Origin: Luteimonas salinisoli | GTDB taxonomy: Bacteria; Pseudomonadota; Gammaproteobacteria; Xanthomonadales; Xanthomonadaceae | NCBI RefSeq assembly: GCF_013425525.1 | Contig: NZ_JACCKA010000086.1 | Location: 88,878-138,160 of the forward strand | Direction of reading: 5' to 3' | Length of the DNA stretch: 49,283 bases | Shown: positions 15,280 to 23,514 of the stretch, in pieces | How positions within the stretch are numbered: the stretch's first letter is position 1 | How the letters are laid out: each line of letters starts with the position of its first letter | Program-made: the position numbers and the translations under genes | Notes under the pieces: model-generated | Databases searched by the model: none | What the model saw: the letters and a program-made list of their open reading frames with translations, nothing else | What the model was told of the DNA's origin: nothing

Positions 15280-18200
15280 GCGCGTGCTCCTTCGACGGGG
15301 GGTGGGGTGCCGGCGCGGCGCGCCTGCGCCGCCAGCAGTACGTAATACAGCAGCGGGATCACCACCAGCGTGAGCACCGTGCTCACCAGGATGCCGAAGA
15401 TCAGCGACACCGCAAGCCCGTTGAAGATCGGGTCGTCGAGGATGAACATCGCGCCCAGCATCGCCGCCACCGCGGTCAGCGCGATCGGCCTGGCGCGCAC
15501 CGCACAGGCGTCGACCACGGCGTCCGCCAGGGCGCGGCCGCGGGCGAGCTCGTGGTTGATGAAGTCGACCAGCAGGATCGAGTTGCGCACGATGATGCCG
15601 GCCAGCGCGATCATGCCGATCATGCTGGTGGCGGTGAACTGGGCGCCGAGCAGCGCATGACCCGGCATCACCCCGATCACCGTGAGCGGGATCGGCGCCA
15701 TGATCACCAGCGGCACCAGGTAGCTGCGGAACTGCGCCACCACCAGCAGGTAGATCAGCACCATGCCGGCGGCGTAGGCGATGCCCATGTCGCGGAAGGT
15801 CTCGTAGGTGATCTGCCACTCGCCGTCCCACTTCACCGCGAATCCGCTGCTGGTGTCCGCGGGCTGGGCGATGAAGGTCTGCTCCAGCCACTCACCGCCC
15901 ACCGGCTCGCGGCGCAGCTGCCCGACCAGGTCGAACATGCCGTACAGCGGACTGTCCAGCGCCCCGGCCTCGTCGCCGGTCACGTAGACCACCGGCAGCA
16001 GGTCCTTGTGGTGGATGGCGCCGTCCCAGCTTTCGCGCTCGACCCGGATCAGCTCCGACAGCGGCACCAGCTGGCCGGCGCCGCCGCGGACCCGCAGCGC
16101 CAGCAGCCCGGCCGTGCTGGCCTGGTCCGACGCGGACAGGCGCAGGCGCACCGCGCGCGGATACTTGGACGCGCCGTCGTGGATCCACGCGGCGTCGTGG
16201 CCGGACACCGCCAGCGCGAGCGCCTCGGCGATCGCCGCCTGCGGCACCCCCAGCCGCGCGGCGCGCACCCGGTCGACCACCAGGGTCTCGCGCGGCGCGT
16301 CGGCCTCCACGCTGGTGTCGACGTCGACGATGCCGGCGGTGTCTCGAAAACGCCGCTCCAGCGCCAGCGCCAGCGCGCGGCTGCGCGTGTAATCCGGGCC
16401 GTACACCTCGGCCACCAGCGGCGCCAGCACCGGTGGGCCGGGCGGCACCTCGACCACCTTGACCGAGGCACCGTGGCGCTCGCCGATCTCCGCCAGCCGC
16501 GGCCGCAGCGCGCGCGCCACGGCGTGGCTCTGGCGCTCGCGGTCGTGCTTGTCGACCAGGTTCACCTGCAGGTCGCCGACGTTGCTGCCGCTGCGCAGGA
16601 AGTACTGCCGGACCAGGCCGTTGAAGTTCATCGGCGCCGAGGTGCCGGCATAACCCTGGTAGTCGAGCACCTCCGGCACTTCGTCCACCGCCGCGGCCAG
16701 CTCGGCGAGCAGGGCGTTGGTGTCCTCCAGGGTGCGGCCCTCCGGCAAGTCCACCACCACCTGCAGCTCGGACTTGTTGTCGAACGGCAGCATCTTCAGC
16801 ACCACCAGCTGGAACACCGCCAGCGAGGCGGCCAGGCCGACCAGCGCCACCATGCCGCCGAACAGCAGCAGACGCCGGCGCGGCGCGCGGCCGCCGTGCA
16901 GGAACGGCCGCAGCAGCCGCGCGAATAGACGGTGCAGCCAGTCCTGGCGCGCTTCGCCGTCGGCGTGCCCGCCCGCCGCCGGGGCGTGCCGCGCCAGCAG
17001 CTTCAGCGACAGCCACGGGGTCACCATCAGCGCGATCGCCAGCGACAGCAGCATGCCCACCGAGGCGTTGATCGGGATCGGCCGCATGTACGGTCCCATC
17101 AGCCCGGTCACGAACGCCATCGGCATCAGCGCCGCGATCACGGTGAAGGTGGCGAGGATGGTGGGGCCGCCGACCTCGGCCACCGCCGGCGGGATCGCCT
17201 CGCGCAGGGTCCTGCCGCCGCGCGCCATGTGGCGATGGATGTTCTCGACCACCACGATGGCATCGTCGACCAGGATGCCGATCGAGAAGATCAGCGCGAA
17301 CAGCGAGACCCGATTGAGGGTGAAGCCGAGCATCTTCGAGGCGAACAGGGTCAGCGCCAGGGTCAGCACCACCGCGGCGCCGACGACGATCGCTTCGCGC
17401 CAGCCCAGCGCGAACAGGACCAGCAGCACCACCGAGCCGGTGGCGAGCGCGAGCTTCTGGATCAGCTTCTGCGCCTTGTCGGTGGCGGTGAGGCCGTAGT
17501 CGCGGGTGATCGTCACCTCCACCCCTTCCGGAATCAAGGTGCCCTCGAGCGCGGCGATGCGACGCGCCACCGCGCCGGTGATGTCGGCGGCGTTGCTGCC
17601 CGGCTGCTTGGCGATGGCGATGGTCACCGCCGGCGCCACCCCGGCGGCCGGCCCGGGGCGGCCCGGGGGAGCGCCGTGCCAGGCGTAGCGCACGGGGAGG
17701 TCGCCGCCTTCCCCGACCATGGCCACGTCGGACAGGCGCAGCGGGCGGCCGCCATCGACGCCGATCACCAGCTCGGCCACCTCGTCGCGCGAGGCCAGGA
17801 AGCGCCCGGCGGTGACCGGCACCGCGCCCTCGGGGCCGACGCGCTCGCCGGCCTGGTGCACGGCGTTGGCGGCCTGCAGCGCCTGCACCAGGTCGGCCGC
17901 GACCAGCCCGTAGGATGCCAGCCGCGCCGGATCCAGGGTCACCGAGACCACCCGGTCCGGCGCGCCGATGGTGTAGATGTCGCGGGTGCCGCGGATGCGC
18001 TTGAGCTCGGTCTCCAGCGCGTGCGCGACCTCGGCCAGCTCGGCCGCGCCGCGATCCGGATCGTCGGTCCACAGCGTCAGCGCCATCACCGGCACGTCGT
18101 CGATCCCCTTGGGCTTGATTAGCGGCTGGCCCACGCCGACCCCTTCGGGCATCCAGTCCTGGTTGGAGAACACCTGGTTGTACAGGCGTACGATCGCGGG

Positions 18201-18551
18201 CTGGCGCTCGACGCCGACGGTGTACTCGACGGTCAGCACCGCCATGCCCGGGCGGCTGATCGAGTACACGTGTTTGACGCCCTCGATCTCGGCGAGCTTC
18301 TGCTCCAGCGGCGTGCTGACCAGCTGCTCGACGTCGCGCGCGCTGGCGCCGGCGAACGGCACGAACACGTTCGCCATGGTCACGTCGATCTGCGGCTCCT
18401 CCTCGCGCGGAGTCGTGAGCACCGCCAGCAGCCCCAGCAGCAGCCCGGCCAGCGCCAGCACCGGCGTAAGCGGGTTGTCCTGGAAGGTGGCAGCGAGCCA
18501 GCCCGACAGCCCCAGGCGGCTCCCCCGCGCGGCGTCGCCGTGGCTGCTCAT
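15276..18551 (-). CDS. RND efflux transporter permease (AcrB/CzcA superfamily)
   Basis: A 1091-residue inner-membrane proton-driven pump. It shows the family layout: first membrane helix at about 28-46, a large periplasmic porter domain, a central helix block with GILVDDAIVVVENIHRHM (the proton-relay aspartate pair), a second periplasmic half and a final helix block (YLLVVAQFRSYLVPLVIMAPIPLTVIG; MIGMIALAGIIVRNSILLVDFINHE). Length is close to the RND norm of about 1040. Its start overlaps the adaptor stop (ATGA) and its end overlaps the OsmC start. No outer-membrane factor gene is present in the window. The substrate is unknown; the sulfide-module position suggests a sulfur or thiol compound. 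Confidence 0.95.
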   Translation of the reverse strand: MSSHGDAARGSRLGLSGWLAATFQDNPLTPVLALAGLLLGLLAVLTTPREEEPQIDVTMANVFVPFAGASARDVEQLVSTPLEQKLAEIEGVKHVYSISRPGMAVLTVEYTVGVERQPAIVRLYNQVFSNQDWMPEGVGVGQPLIKPKGIDDVPVMALTLWTDDPDRGAAELAEVAHALETELKRIRGTRDIYTIGAPDRVVSVTLDPARLASYGLVAADLVQALQAANAVHQAGERVGPEGAVPVTAGRFLASRDEVAELVIGVDGGRPLRLSDVAMVGEGGDLPVRYAWHGAPPGRPGPAAGVAPAVTIAIAKQPGSNAADITGAVARRIAALEGTLIPEGVEVTITRDYGLTATDKAQKLIQKLALATGSVVLLVLFALGWREAIVVGAAVVLTLALTLFASKMLGFTLNRVSLFALIFSIGILVDDAIVVVENIHRHMARGGRTLREAIPPAVAEVGGPTILATFTVIAALMPMAFVTGLMGPYMRPIPINASVGMLLSLAIALMVTPWLSLKLLARHAPAAGGHADGEARQDWLHRLFARLLRPFLHGGRAPRRRLLLFGGMVALVGLAASLAVFQLVVLKMLPFDNKSELQVVVDLPEGRTLEDTNALLAELAAAVDEVPEVLDYQGYAGTSAPMNFNGLVRQYFLRSGSNVGDLQVNLVDKHDRERQSHAVARALRPRLAEIGERHGASVKVVEVPPGPPVLAPLVAEVYGPDYTRSRALALALERRFRDTAGIVDVDTSVEADAPRETLVVDRVRAARLGVPQAAIAEALALAVSGHDAAWIHDGASKYPRAVRLRLSASDQASTAGLLALRVRGGAGQLVPLSELIRVERESWDGAIHHKDLLPVVYVTGDEAGALDSPLYGMFDLVGQLRREPVGGEWLEQTFIAQPADTSSGFAVKWDGEWQITYETFRDMGIAYAAGMVLIYLLVVAQFRSYLVPLVIMAPIPLTVIGVMPGHALLGAQFTATSMIGMIALAGIIVRNSILLVDFINHELARGRALADAVVDACAVRARPIALTAVAAMLGAMFILDDPIFNGLAVSLIFGILVSTVLTLVVIPLLYYVLLAAQARRAGTPPPVEGARA

Positions 18552-19630
18552 GCGTCCGCCGCCGCCCGCCGCTGCGCGGCCAGCGCCTGCGCCGCGGCCA
18601 CCGGATCGACGGCGATGGTCTCGCCGGCGCGCAGGCCGGCGACGATCTCCACCCGCTCGCCCAGGCGTCGGCCGACCCGCACCTGGCGCAGCATTGCGCG
18701 GCCCTCGTGCAGTACGTAGACCGCGCTCACCTCGCCGCGCTGCACCAGCGCTGCCGCTGGCACCTGCACCGGGACCGCCGCGCCGGGCGCGGCGACGCCG
18801 GGGAACACGATCTTCGCGGTGGTGCCCGGTACCGGCGGATCGTCCAGCGCGGGCAGCGCGATCCGCACCGTGGTGCTGTGGCTGGCCGGGTCGGCGGACG
18901 GGTACACCGTGACCGCCTCGGCCTCGACCGTGCGGCCGTCGTCCAGCACCACGCGTGCCGCGCCCGCGGCCCGGAGCGCCGCGGCCTCGGACTGCGGCAC
19001 CTGGACCTCGATGCGCAGCGCGCCGGGCGCGTGCACGGTCATCAGCGGCTGCCCGGGCGCCACGGTCTCGCCGGGCTCGACCTCGCGGCGGCTGACGATG
19101 CCGGCGAACGGTGCGCGCACCACGGTGTAGCCGGTCTGCTGGGCGGCCTGGGCCAGTTGCGCACGCGCGGCGTCGCGCGCGGCCAGCGCCGAGTCGCGCA
19201 CCGCCCGCGCCTGGTCGACCTGCGCCTTCGACACGTACTGGCTCGGCGCGAGCGCGGCGTAGCGGCGGTGGTTCTGCTCGGCCTCGGCGGCGGCGGCCTC
19301 GGCGGCGCGCAGCTGCGCGCGCGCGGTATCGGCGCCGGCCTGCTGCTCGATCGCGGTGATCCGCAGCAGCACCTGGTCGCGCGCCACCCGGTCGTCGATG
19401 TCGACCGCGACCTCGCTGACCCGGCCCGATGTCTGCGCGGACAGGCTGGCCTGCTGCACCGCTTCGACCACGCCGTCCCAGGCGCGGCCGCCGCCCGCAT
19501 CGGCGGCGGCGACCACGTGGGCCTGCAGCTCCGGCAGCGGCGGCAGCGAATCGCGCTGCGGATCGGCGCCGCAGCCGGCCAGCAGCCCGAAGGCCACGGC
19601 GACGATCGCGGCGGTACGCATCCTGGTCAT
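18548..19630 (-). CDS. RND periplasmic adaptor (membrane fusion) lipoprotein
   Basis: A 360-residue HlyD/AcrA-type adaptor that would link the RND permease to an outer-membrane channel. The N-terminus MTRMRTAAIVAVAFGLLAGC is a lipoprotein signal with lipobox LAGC (cleavage before C20). The order is: lipoyl half (VVEAVQQASLSAQTSGRVSEVAVDIDDRV), an alpha-helical hairpin rich in Ala, Glu and Arg (about 95-165), the second lipoyl half (VVRAPFAGIVSRREVEPGETV), then beta-barrel and membrane-proximal domains. It ends with an ATGA overlap into the permease gene, so the two are coupled. It starts 17 bases after the DUF2892 stop in the same operon. Confidence 0.94.
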   Translation of the reverse strand: MTRMRTAAIVAVAFGLLAGCGADPQRDSLPPLPELQAHVVAAADAGGGRAWDGVVEAVQQASLSAQTSGRVSEVAVDIDDRVARDQVLLRITAIEQQAGADTARAQLRAAEAAAAEAEQNHRRYAALAPSQYVSKAQVDQARAVRDSALAARDAARAQLAQAAQQTGYTVVRAPFAGIVSRREVEPGETVAPGQPLMTVHAPGALRIEVQVPQSEAAALRAAGAARVVLDDGRTVEAEAVTVYPSADPASHSTTVRIALPALDDPPVPGTTAKIVFPGVAAPGAAVPVQVPAAALVQRGEVSAVYVLHEGRAMLRQVRVGRRLGERVEIVAGLRAGETIAVDPVAAAQALAAQRRAAADA

Positions 19631-19647
19631 GTCCTGGCGGCTCCGGC

Positions 19648-19851
19648 TCAGTGGAACGCGCTGCCGGCGGTCATGCCCAGCCTGCGGAACAGCATCGCCA
19701 CCGGGCAGAACCCGGTGAAGCTGGCCTGCAGCAGGTTGAGGCCGACGAAGCCGGTGAGCAGCAGCCACAGCGGCGAGACCAGCCAGGCGAGCACGGCGCT
19801 GGCGAGGATCACCAGCCCGGCGAAGGCCATCACGGCGCGATCGATGTTCAT
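19648..19851 (-). CDS. DUF2892 (YgaP-type) small inner-membrane protein
   Basis: A 67-residue protein with two hydrophobic helices (about 8-26 and 29-45) and the family signature MNIDRAVMAFAGLVILASA, then GFVGLNLLQASFTGFCPVAMLFRRLG. DUF2892 is the membrane segment of the E. coli rhodanese YgaP and is often found beside rhodaneses and sulfide oxidation genes. C49 in TGFCP is conserved in the family. Start ATG 19851 has AGGAG seven bases upstream. It sits between the sulfide:quinone oxidoreductase and RND adaptor genes; here the rhodanese is encoded separately on the opposite strand. Confidence 0.92.
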   Translation of the reverse strand: MNIDRAVMAFAGLVILASAVLAWLVSPLWLLLTGFVGLNLLQASFTGFCPVAMLFRRLGMTAGSAFH

Positions 19852-19893
19852 GGGTTTGCTCCTGTGCGGGAAGAAGGGGAAATCGTCGGAAGG

Positions 19894-21189
19894 TCAGCCC
19901 GGCTTGCGCCGGGTCTCCTTCAGCCGCTCGATGCCGAGCGCGCCGAGGATGTATTTCTCGTAGATCGGCTCCGAGGTGCCGTGGCGCATCTTGTAGAGGA
20001 AGTACTTCTCGAAGCCGACCTTGGCCGCGTGCACCCAGCGGCCGATGCGGGTCCAGGTGACGTTGCGCGGCGGGATCTGCGGCAGCGCCACGAAGGCCGC
20101 GCCGGTGTCTCCCATGTCGGCCAGGCACACCGCGTTCCAGGTGCCCTCGTAGTCGGCGGCCTCGCCCTTCATCTCGGCGGCGATATTGCGCACGATGGTG
20201 GTCACCATCGACTCGATCATGAAGCCGGTCTTCGGCGCGCCGGTGGGCACCGGCGTGGCCTCGACCGGCGGGATCGCCACGCATACGCCGGCGGCGAAGA
20301 TGTTGGGGTACGCCGGGCTGCGCTGGTGCTTGTCGACGATCACGAAGCCGCGCGGGTTGCATAGCCCCTCCACCGCGGCCACCGCGTCGACGCCGCGGAA
20401 CGCCGGCAGCACCATCGCGTACTTGAACGCCAGTTCGTGCTGCTGGCCGGGCTGACCGGCCTGGTCATGTTCGACCACCGTCATCGCGCCTGGCTCGACC
20501 GCGGAGATCTTCGCGTTGACGATCCAGCGGATGTGGCGCTGGCGCATTTCCGATTCCATCAGCCCCTTGGAGTCGCCCACGCCGCCCAGGCCCATGTGGC
20601 CGACGTAGGGCTCGCTGCTGACGAAGGTGATCGGCACCCGGTCGCGCAGCTTGCGCTTGCGCAGGTCGGCATCGAGGATCATCGCGAACTCGTAGGCGGG
20701 GCCGAAGCAGCTGGCGCCCTGCGCCGCACCGACCACCACCGGGCCCGGATCGTCCAGGAACGCCTGGTAGGCCTGCCAGGCCTGCTCGGCGTGCGGGGTG
20801 GTGCACACCGAATGGGTATGGCCCCCCTGATCCGGGCCGAGGCCGGGCACTTCGTCGAAGGCCAGTTTCGGGCCGGTACAGATCAGCAGGTAGTCGTAGA
20901 CGAGGCGCTCGCCGGCGGCGGTGACCACGGCGTTGTCCGCCGGCGCGATGCTGGCGACCGGCTCGGGCAGGAAGCGGATGTCGCGCCGGGCCAGGCATTC
21001 GCCGGCCGGCAGGGTGATGTCGCCGGGCTTGCGCCAGCCCACGGCCAGCCAGGGATTGGACGGCGTGAAGCTGAAGCGGTCGCCCAGCCCGACCACGGTG
21101 ATGGCGTGGTCCTTGCCCAGGGTCTCGCGCAGTTCGTAGGCGGCGCTCATGCCGCCCAGTCCGGCTCCGACGACGACGATGTTGGCCAT
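19894..21189 (-). CDS. sqr: Sulfide:quinone oxidoreductase
   Basis: A 431-residue membrane-associated flavoprotein that should oxidise sulfide to persulfide/polysulfide and pass electrons to quinone. The FAD-binding start is IVVVGAGLGGMSAAYEL. The three cysteines of active type I enzymes fall at the expected places: C129 (HSVCTT), C161 (GASCFGPAYEF) and C355 (NAVCLADMG), close to C128, C160 and C356 of the Acidithiobacillus enzyme. The C-terminal region (WVHAAKVGFEKYFLYKMRHG) fits the amphipathic membrane anchor. It heads the operon sqr - DUF2892 - adaptor - RND - OsmC. An Anr/Fnr box and the ArsR-type operator lie upstream. Flavocytochrome-c-like enzymes are the main alternative but less likely. 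Confidence 0.93.
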   Translation of the reverse strand: MANIVVVGAGLGGMSAAYELRETLGKDHAITVVGLGDRFSFTPSNPWLAVGWRKPGDITLPAGECLARRDIRFLPEPVASIAPADNAVVTAAGERLVYDYLLICTGPKLAFDEVPGLGPDQGGHTHSVCTTPHAEQAWQAYQAFLDDPGPVVVGAAQGASCFGPAYEFAMILDADLRKRKLRDRVPITFVSSEPYVGHMGLGGVGDSKGLMESEMRQRHIRWIVNAKISAVEPGAMTVVEHDQAGQPGQQHELAFKYAMVLPAFRGVDAVAAVEGLCNPRGFVIVDKHQRSPAYPNIFAAGVCVAIPPVEATPVPTGAPKTGFMIESMVTTIVRNIAAEMKGEAADYEGTWNAVCLADMGDTGAAFVALPQIPPRNVTWTRIGRWVHAAKVGFEKYFLYKMRHGTSEPIYEKYILGALGIERLKETRRKPG

Positions 21190-21243
21190 GGCGTGTGCTC
21201 CTGTGGTTGCCGCCCATGCTCGGGCCGCGGGGCGGACCGGGTG

Positions 21244-21257
21244 TTGATCCCGGTCAA
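21244..21257. promoter_or_regulatory. Anr/Fnr box (TTGAT-CCCG-GTCAA) upstream of sqr
   Basis: Full consensus match, 55 bases before the sqr start at 21189 and 79 bases before the rhodanese start at 21336. Toward sqr, GAGCAT lies 22 bases beyond the box and is a poor but possible -10. Confidence 0.82.
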
Positions 21258-21276
21258 CCCGGGGGGTGTCGGCCGC

Positions 21277-21322
21277 TTGCGCAAGAGTTTAGATAGCTCT
21301 AATATTAGCGTCAACTAATATT
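21277..21322 (+). promoter_or_regulatory. Rhodanese-arsR promoter with overlapping inverted-repeat operator
   Basis: A -35 TTGCGC (21277-21282), a 17-base spacer and -10 TAATAT (21300-21305) form a plausible sigma-70 promoter. It is covered by AT-rich inverted repeats unlike the surrounding GC-rich DNA: TTAGA-TAGC-TCTAA (21289-21302), the perfect palindrome CTAATATTAG (21299-21308) and a further half CTAATATT (21315-21322). This fits repression by the ArsR-type protein encoded at 21725. Confidence 0.7.
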
Positions 21323-21335
21323 TTGGAGACCCGCC

Positions 21336-21719
21336 ATGACCCTGTCCGCCAGCGACCTGGTCCAGGAAGCCCGCAGCCGGATCCGCGAGATCGCCCCGCA
21401 GCAGGCCGCCGCCGCGGAGGGCTGCGTGCTGGTCGACGTGCGCGAGCCGGCGGAATTCCAGACCGGGCACCTGCCGGGCGCGATCAACATTCCGCGCGGG
21501 GTGCTCGAGTTCGAGGTGGAAGCGCACCCGGCGGTCGCCAACGTCGCCGACCCGGCGCTGGCGCGGAAGGACCGCCCCCTGCTGGTCTACTGCCGCACCG
21601 GCGGCCGCGCCGCCCTGGCCGCCGATGCGCTGCAGCGCATGGGCTTCAGCGACGTGCGCTCGATCGCCGGCGGGATCGTCGCGTGGACCGAGGCCGGGCT
21701 GCCGGTCCACAATCGCTGA
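21336..21719 (+). CDS. Single-domain rhodanese (sulfurtransferase)
   Basis: A 127-residue rhodanese that should carry sulfane sulfur on C86 in the active-site loop YCRTGGRAALAA. Other family marks are VLVDVREPAEFQTGHLPGAINIPRG and the closing IAGGIVAWTEAGLPV. No signal peptide or membrane helix is seen, so it is cytoplasmic. ATG 21336 follows TTTTGGAG. It probably uses the polysulfide or persulfide formed by the divergent sulfide:quinone oxidoreductase. The ArsR-type gene follows after five bases, so the two are cotranscribed from the operator-covered promoter at 21277-21322. Confidence 0.94.
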   Translation: MTLSASDLVQEARSRIREIAPQQAAAAEGCVLVDVREPAEFQTGHLPGAINIPRGVLEFEVEAHPAVANVADPALARKDRPLLVYCRTGGRAALAADALQRMGFSDVRSIAGGIVAWTEAGLPVHNR

Positions 21720-21724
21720 CCGCC

Positions 21725-22078
21725 ATGCCCCGCCGCCCCGCCACCGCCGCCCCTACCGCACTTCCCGCCCCGGGCATCGACGCCGCGGCGATGCGTAGCC
21801 ATGCCGGCGAGGCAGCGCAGCTGTTGCGCGCGCTGGCCAACGACAGCAGGCTGCTGGTGCTCTGCATGCTGGCCGAGGGCGAGCGCTCGGTGGGCGAGCT
21901 CAACGAAGGCCTGGAACTCAGCCAGTCGGCGCTGTCCCAGCACCTGGCGGTGCTGCGCCGCGACGGTCTGGTCACCACCCGCCGCAGCGGCCAGGCGGTG
22001 CTGTATTCCCTGGCCGACGGCCCGGCACGGCGGGTGGTGGCGACGCTGCACGAGATCTACTGCGGAAAGCGCAGCTAG
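21725..22078 (+). CDS. ArsR-family repressor, BigR/SqrR-like persulfide sensor
   Basis: A 117-residue winged-helix repressor with an ArsR core (LLRALANDSRLLVLCMLAEGERSVGELNEGLELSQSALSQHLAVLRRDGLVTTRR in outline). It has exactly two cysteines: C47 in LVLCMLAEGE and C113 in EIYCGKRS. The 66-residue spacing equals that of the redox pair of BigR (C42/C108) and SqrR (C41/C107), which form a disulfide or polysulfide bridge and release DNA in response to persulfides. Metal-binding ArsR motifs (CVC or a C-terminal His-rich site) are absent. With sqr and rhodanese beside it, a sulfide-responsive repressor is likely. The operator is probably the AT-rich repeat upstream of the rhodanese gene. Confidence 0.88.
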   Translation: MPRRPATAAPTALPAPGIDAAAMRSHAGEAAQLLRALANDSRLLVLCMLAEGERSVGELNEGLELSQSALSQHLAVLRRDGLVTTRRSGQAVLYSLADGPARRVVATLHEIYCGKRS

Positions 22079-22125
22079 TGCCGTGAATCGGAGCGCGCCC
22101 GGCGCCGGCGCGCAGCCGGGTCGGA

Positions 22126-23514
22126 TCAGCTCATGGCGGGTAGCAGAACGTGCACCGCCAGGCCGCCGAGGCGGTCGGACCGGTCGAGGCGTATGCTCCC
22201 CCCGTGCGAGGCCGTCGCTTCCCGGGCGATCGCCAGGCCCAGCCCGCTACCGTCGTGGCCGCTCTCCAGCCGGCGGTAGAAGCGGTCGAACACCCGCTCC
22301 CGGTCCTCCTCGGGAATCCCGGGACCGCTGTCCTCGACCGACAGCATCGCGTGGGCGCCGGCCCTGGACGTGCTCACTTCGATCGAGCCGCCCGCCGGCG
22401 TGTAGCGCACCGCATTCTCGACCAGATTCCTCACAAGCAATCCCAACGTGAACTCGTCTCCCCTGACCTGAGCGCCTTCCAGGGTTATGGCCAGCACTTG
22501 TCCCTTCCGGTCCGCCAGCAGCCGCAGCTCCTCCACTTCCGCCCTGACCAGGGCATCCAGGTCCAGCCTGGTGCGCTCCTCCATGCCGCCGGGATTCTCG
22601 GCGCGGCTCAGCGAGAGCAGCTGCGCGGCGAGCCGCTCCACGCGCTCGATGCTTTCGGCCAGCAGCCGTTCGGACTGGAGCCGCTCGCCGTCGCCATGCG
22701 CCTGGCGCGCGTTGTCCGCGTGCACCTTCAATGCGCTGATGGGCGTGCGCAGCTCGTGCGCCGCATCGGCCACGAACCGGCGTTCGCGCGCGAGCGCCGC
22801 ATCCAGCCGCTGCAGCAGGCCGTTGATCGCCACGATCAGGCCCCGCGCCTCGCGGGGCACCTGGGCCGGGTCCAGCGGCACCAGGCGTTCGGGCTCGCGC
22901 TGTCCGATCTCGTGCGACATTCGCCGCAGCGAGCGCGTCGCCGCCGCCACGCTCCACCAGATGGCCAGGATCATCAGCGGCACCGACAGCAGCAGCGGCA
23001 GCAGCGTGCCCCCGGCGATATCCGCGGCCAGTTCCTCCCGTATGTCGGACAGTTCCGCCGACTGGAACCACCGCCCCTGCGGCGAGCGCAGCGTGAACAC
23101 GCGCCAGTGCGCACCATCGACCGCGACATCGGCGTAGCCCGGCGCGCGGCCGGCCAATGGGGTCGTGGGGGCGCTGTCGGAACGCAGCAACAGGCGGCCG
23201 TCGGCGTCCCACACCTGGAAGGCGAGCTTGTTCTCGTAGGCGTGCCCATCATCGAAGGCCAGCGCCTCGCCCACGCCATGCGCCTCCCCGTGCCAGCCGC
23301 GCAGCACCAGCGGCTCCCCCGGGTAGGCGTTGAGTTCGCTCAACGGTTCGTCGACCAGGCTCACCAGCACCCGCGTGGACTGCACCAGGCGAGCGTCGAA
23401 TATCTCGCCTGCCTCCTGCAGGCCGGCCTTGTAGCTGAACCAGCCGGCGACCGCGATCAGCAGCCCCAGCGGAACGAGCAGGAAACGCAGCAGGTTGCCG
23501 CGGATCGAGTTCAA
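22126..23514 (-). CDS. QseC/PmrB-type sensor histidine kinase
   Basis: A 462-residue inner-membrane kinase. Membrane helices at about 9-29 and 168-191 bracket a periplasmic sensor (about 30-167). A HAMP-like linker, the HisKA box with H253 (RRFVADAAHELRTPISAL) and an ATPase domain (NLVENAVRYTPAGGS, SVEDSGPGIPEEDRERVFDRFYR, GSGLGLAIAREATASHGG) follow. The start is a TTG whose TTGA overlaps the stop of the response-regulator gene, giving translational coupling. It is the last gene of the seven-gene operon starting at 28536. The sensed signal is not evident. A GC stem lies between it and the convergent arsR gene (22093-22113), but without a T-run. Confidence 0.93.
   Translation of the reverse strand: MNSIRGNLLRFLLVPLGLLIAVAGWFSYKAGLQEAGEIFDARLVQSTRVLVSLVDEPLSELNAYPGEPLVLRGWHGEAHGVGEALAFDDGHAYENKLAFQVWDADGRLLLRSDSAPTTPLAGRAPGYADVAVDGAHWRVFTLRSPQGRWFQSAELSDIREELAADIAGGTLLPLLLSVPLMILAIWWSVAAATRSLRRMSHEIGQREPERLVPLDPAQVPREARGLIVAINGLLQRLDAALARERRFVADAAHELRTPISALKVHADNARQAHGDGERLQSERLLAESIERVERLAAQLLSLSRAENPGGMEERTRLDLDALVRAEVEELRLLADRKGQVLAITLEGAQVRGDEFTLGLLVRNLVENAVRYTPAGGSIEVSTSRAGAHAMLSVEDSGPGIPEEDRERVFDRFYRRLESGHDGSGLGLAIAREATASHGGSIRLDRSDRLGGLAVHVLLPAMS

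Noticed and set aside
15892..18072. A 726-codon frame on the same strand as the RND gene
   Set aside because: It lies entirely inside the RND permease gene in another frame, and the translation is Arg/Gly/Ala-rich with no motif.
22093..22113. Terminator between the arsR gene and the kinase
   Set aside because: A seven-pair GC stem is present but there is no T-run; in DNA this GC-rich such stems arise by chance.
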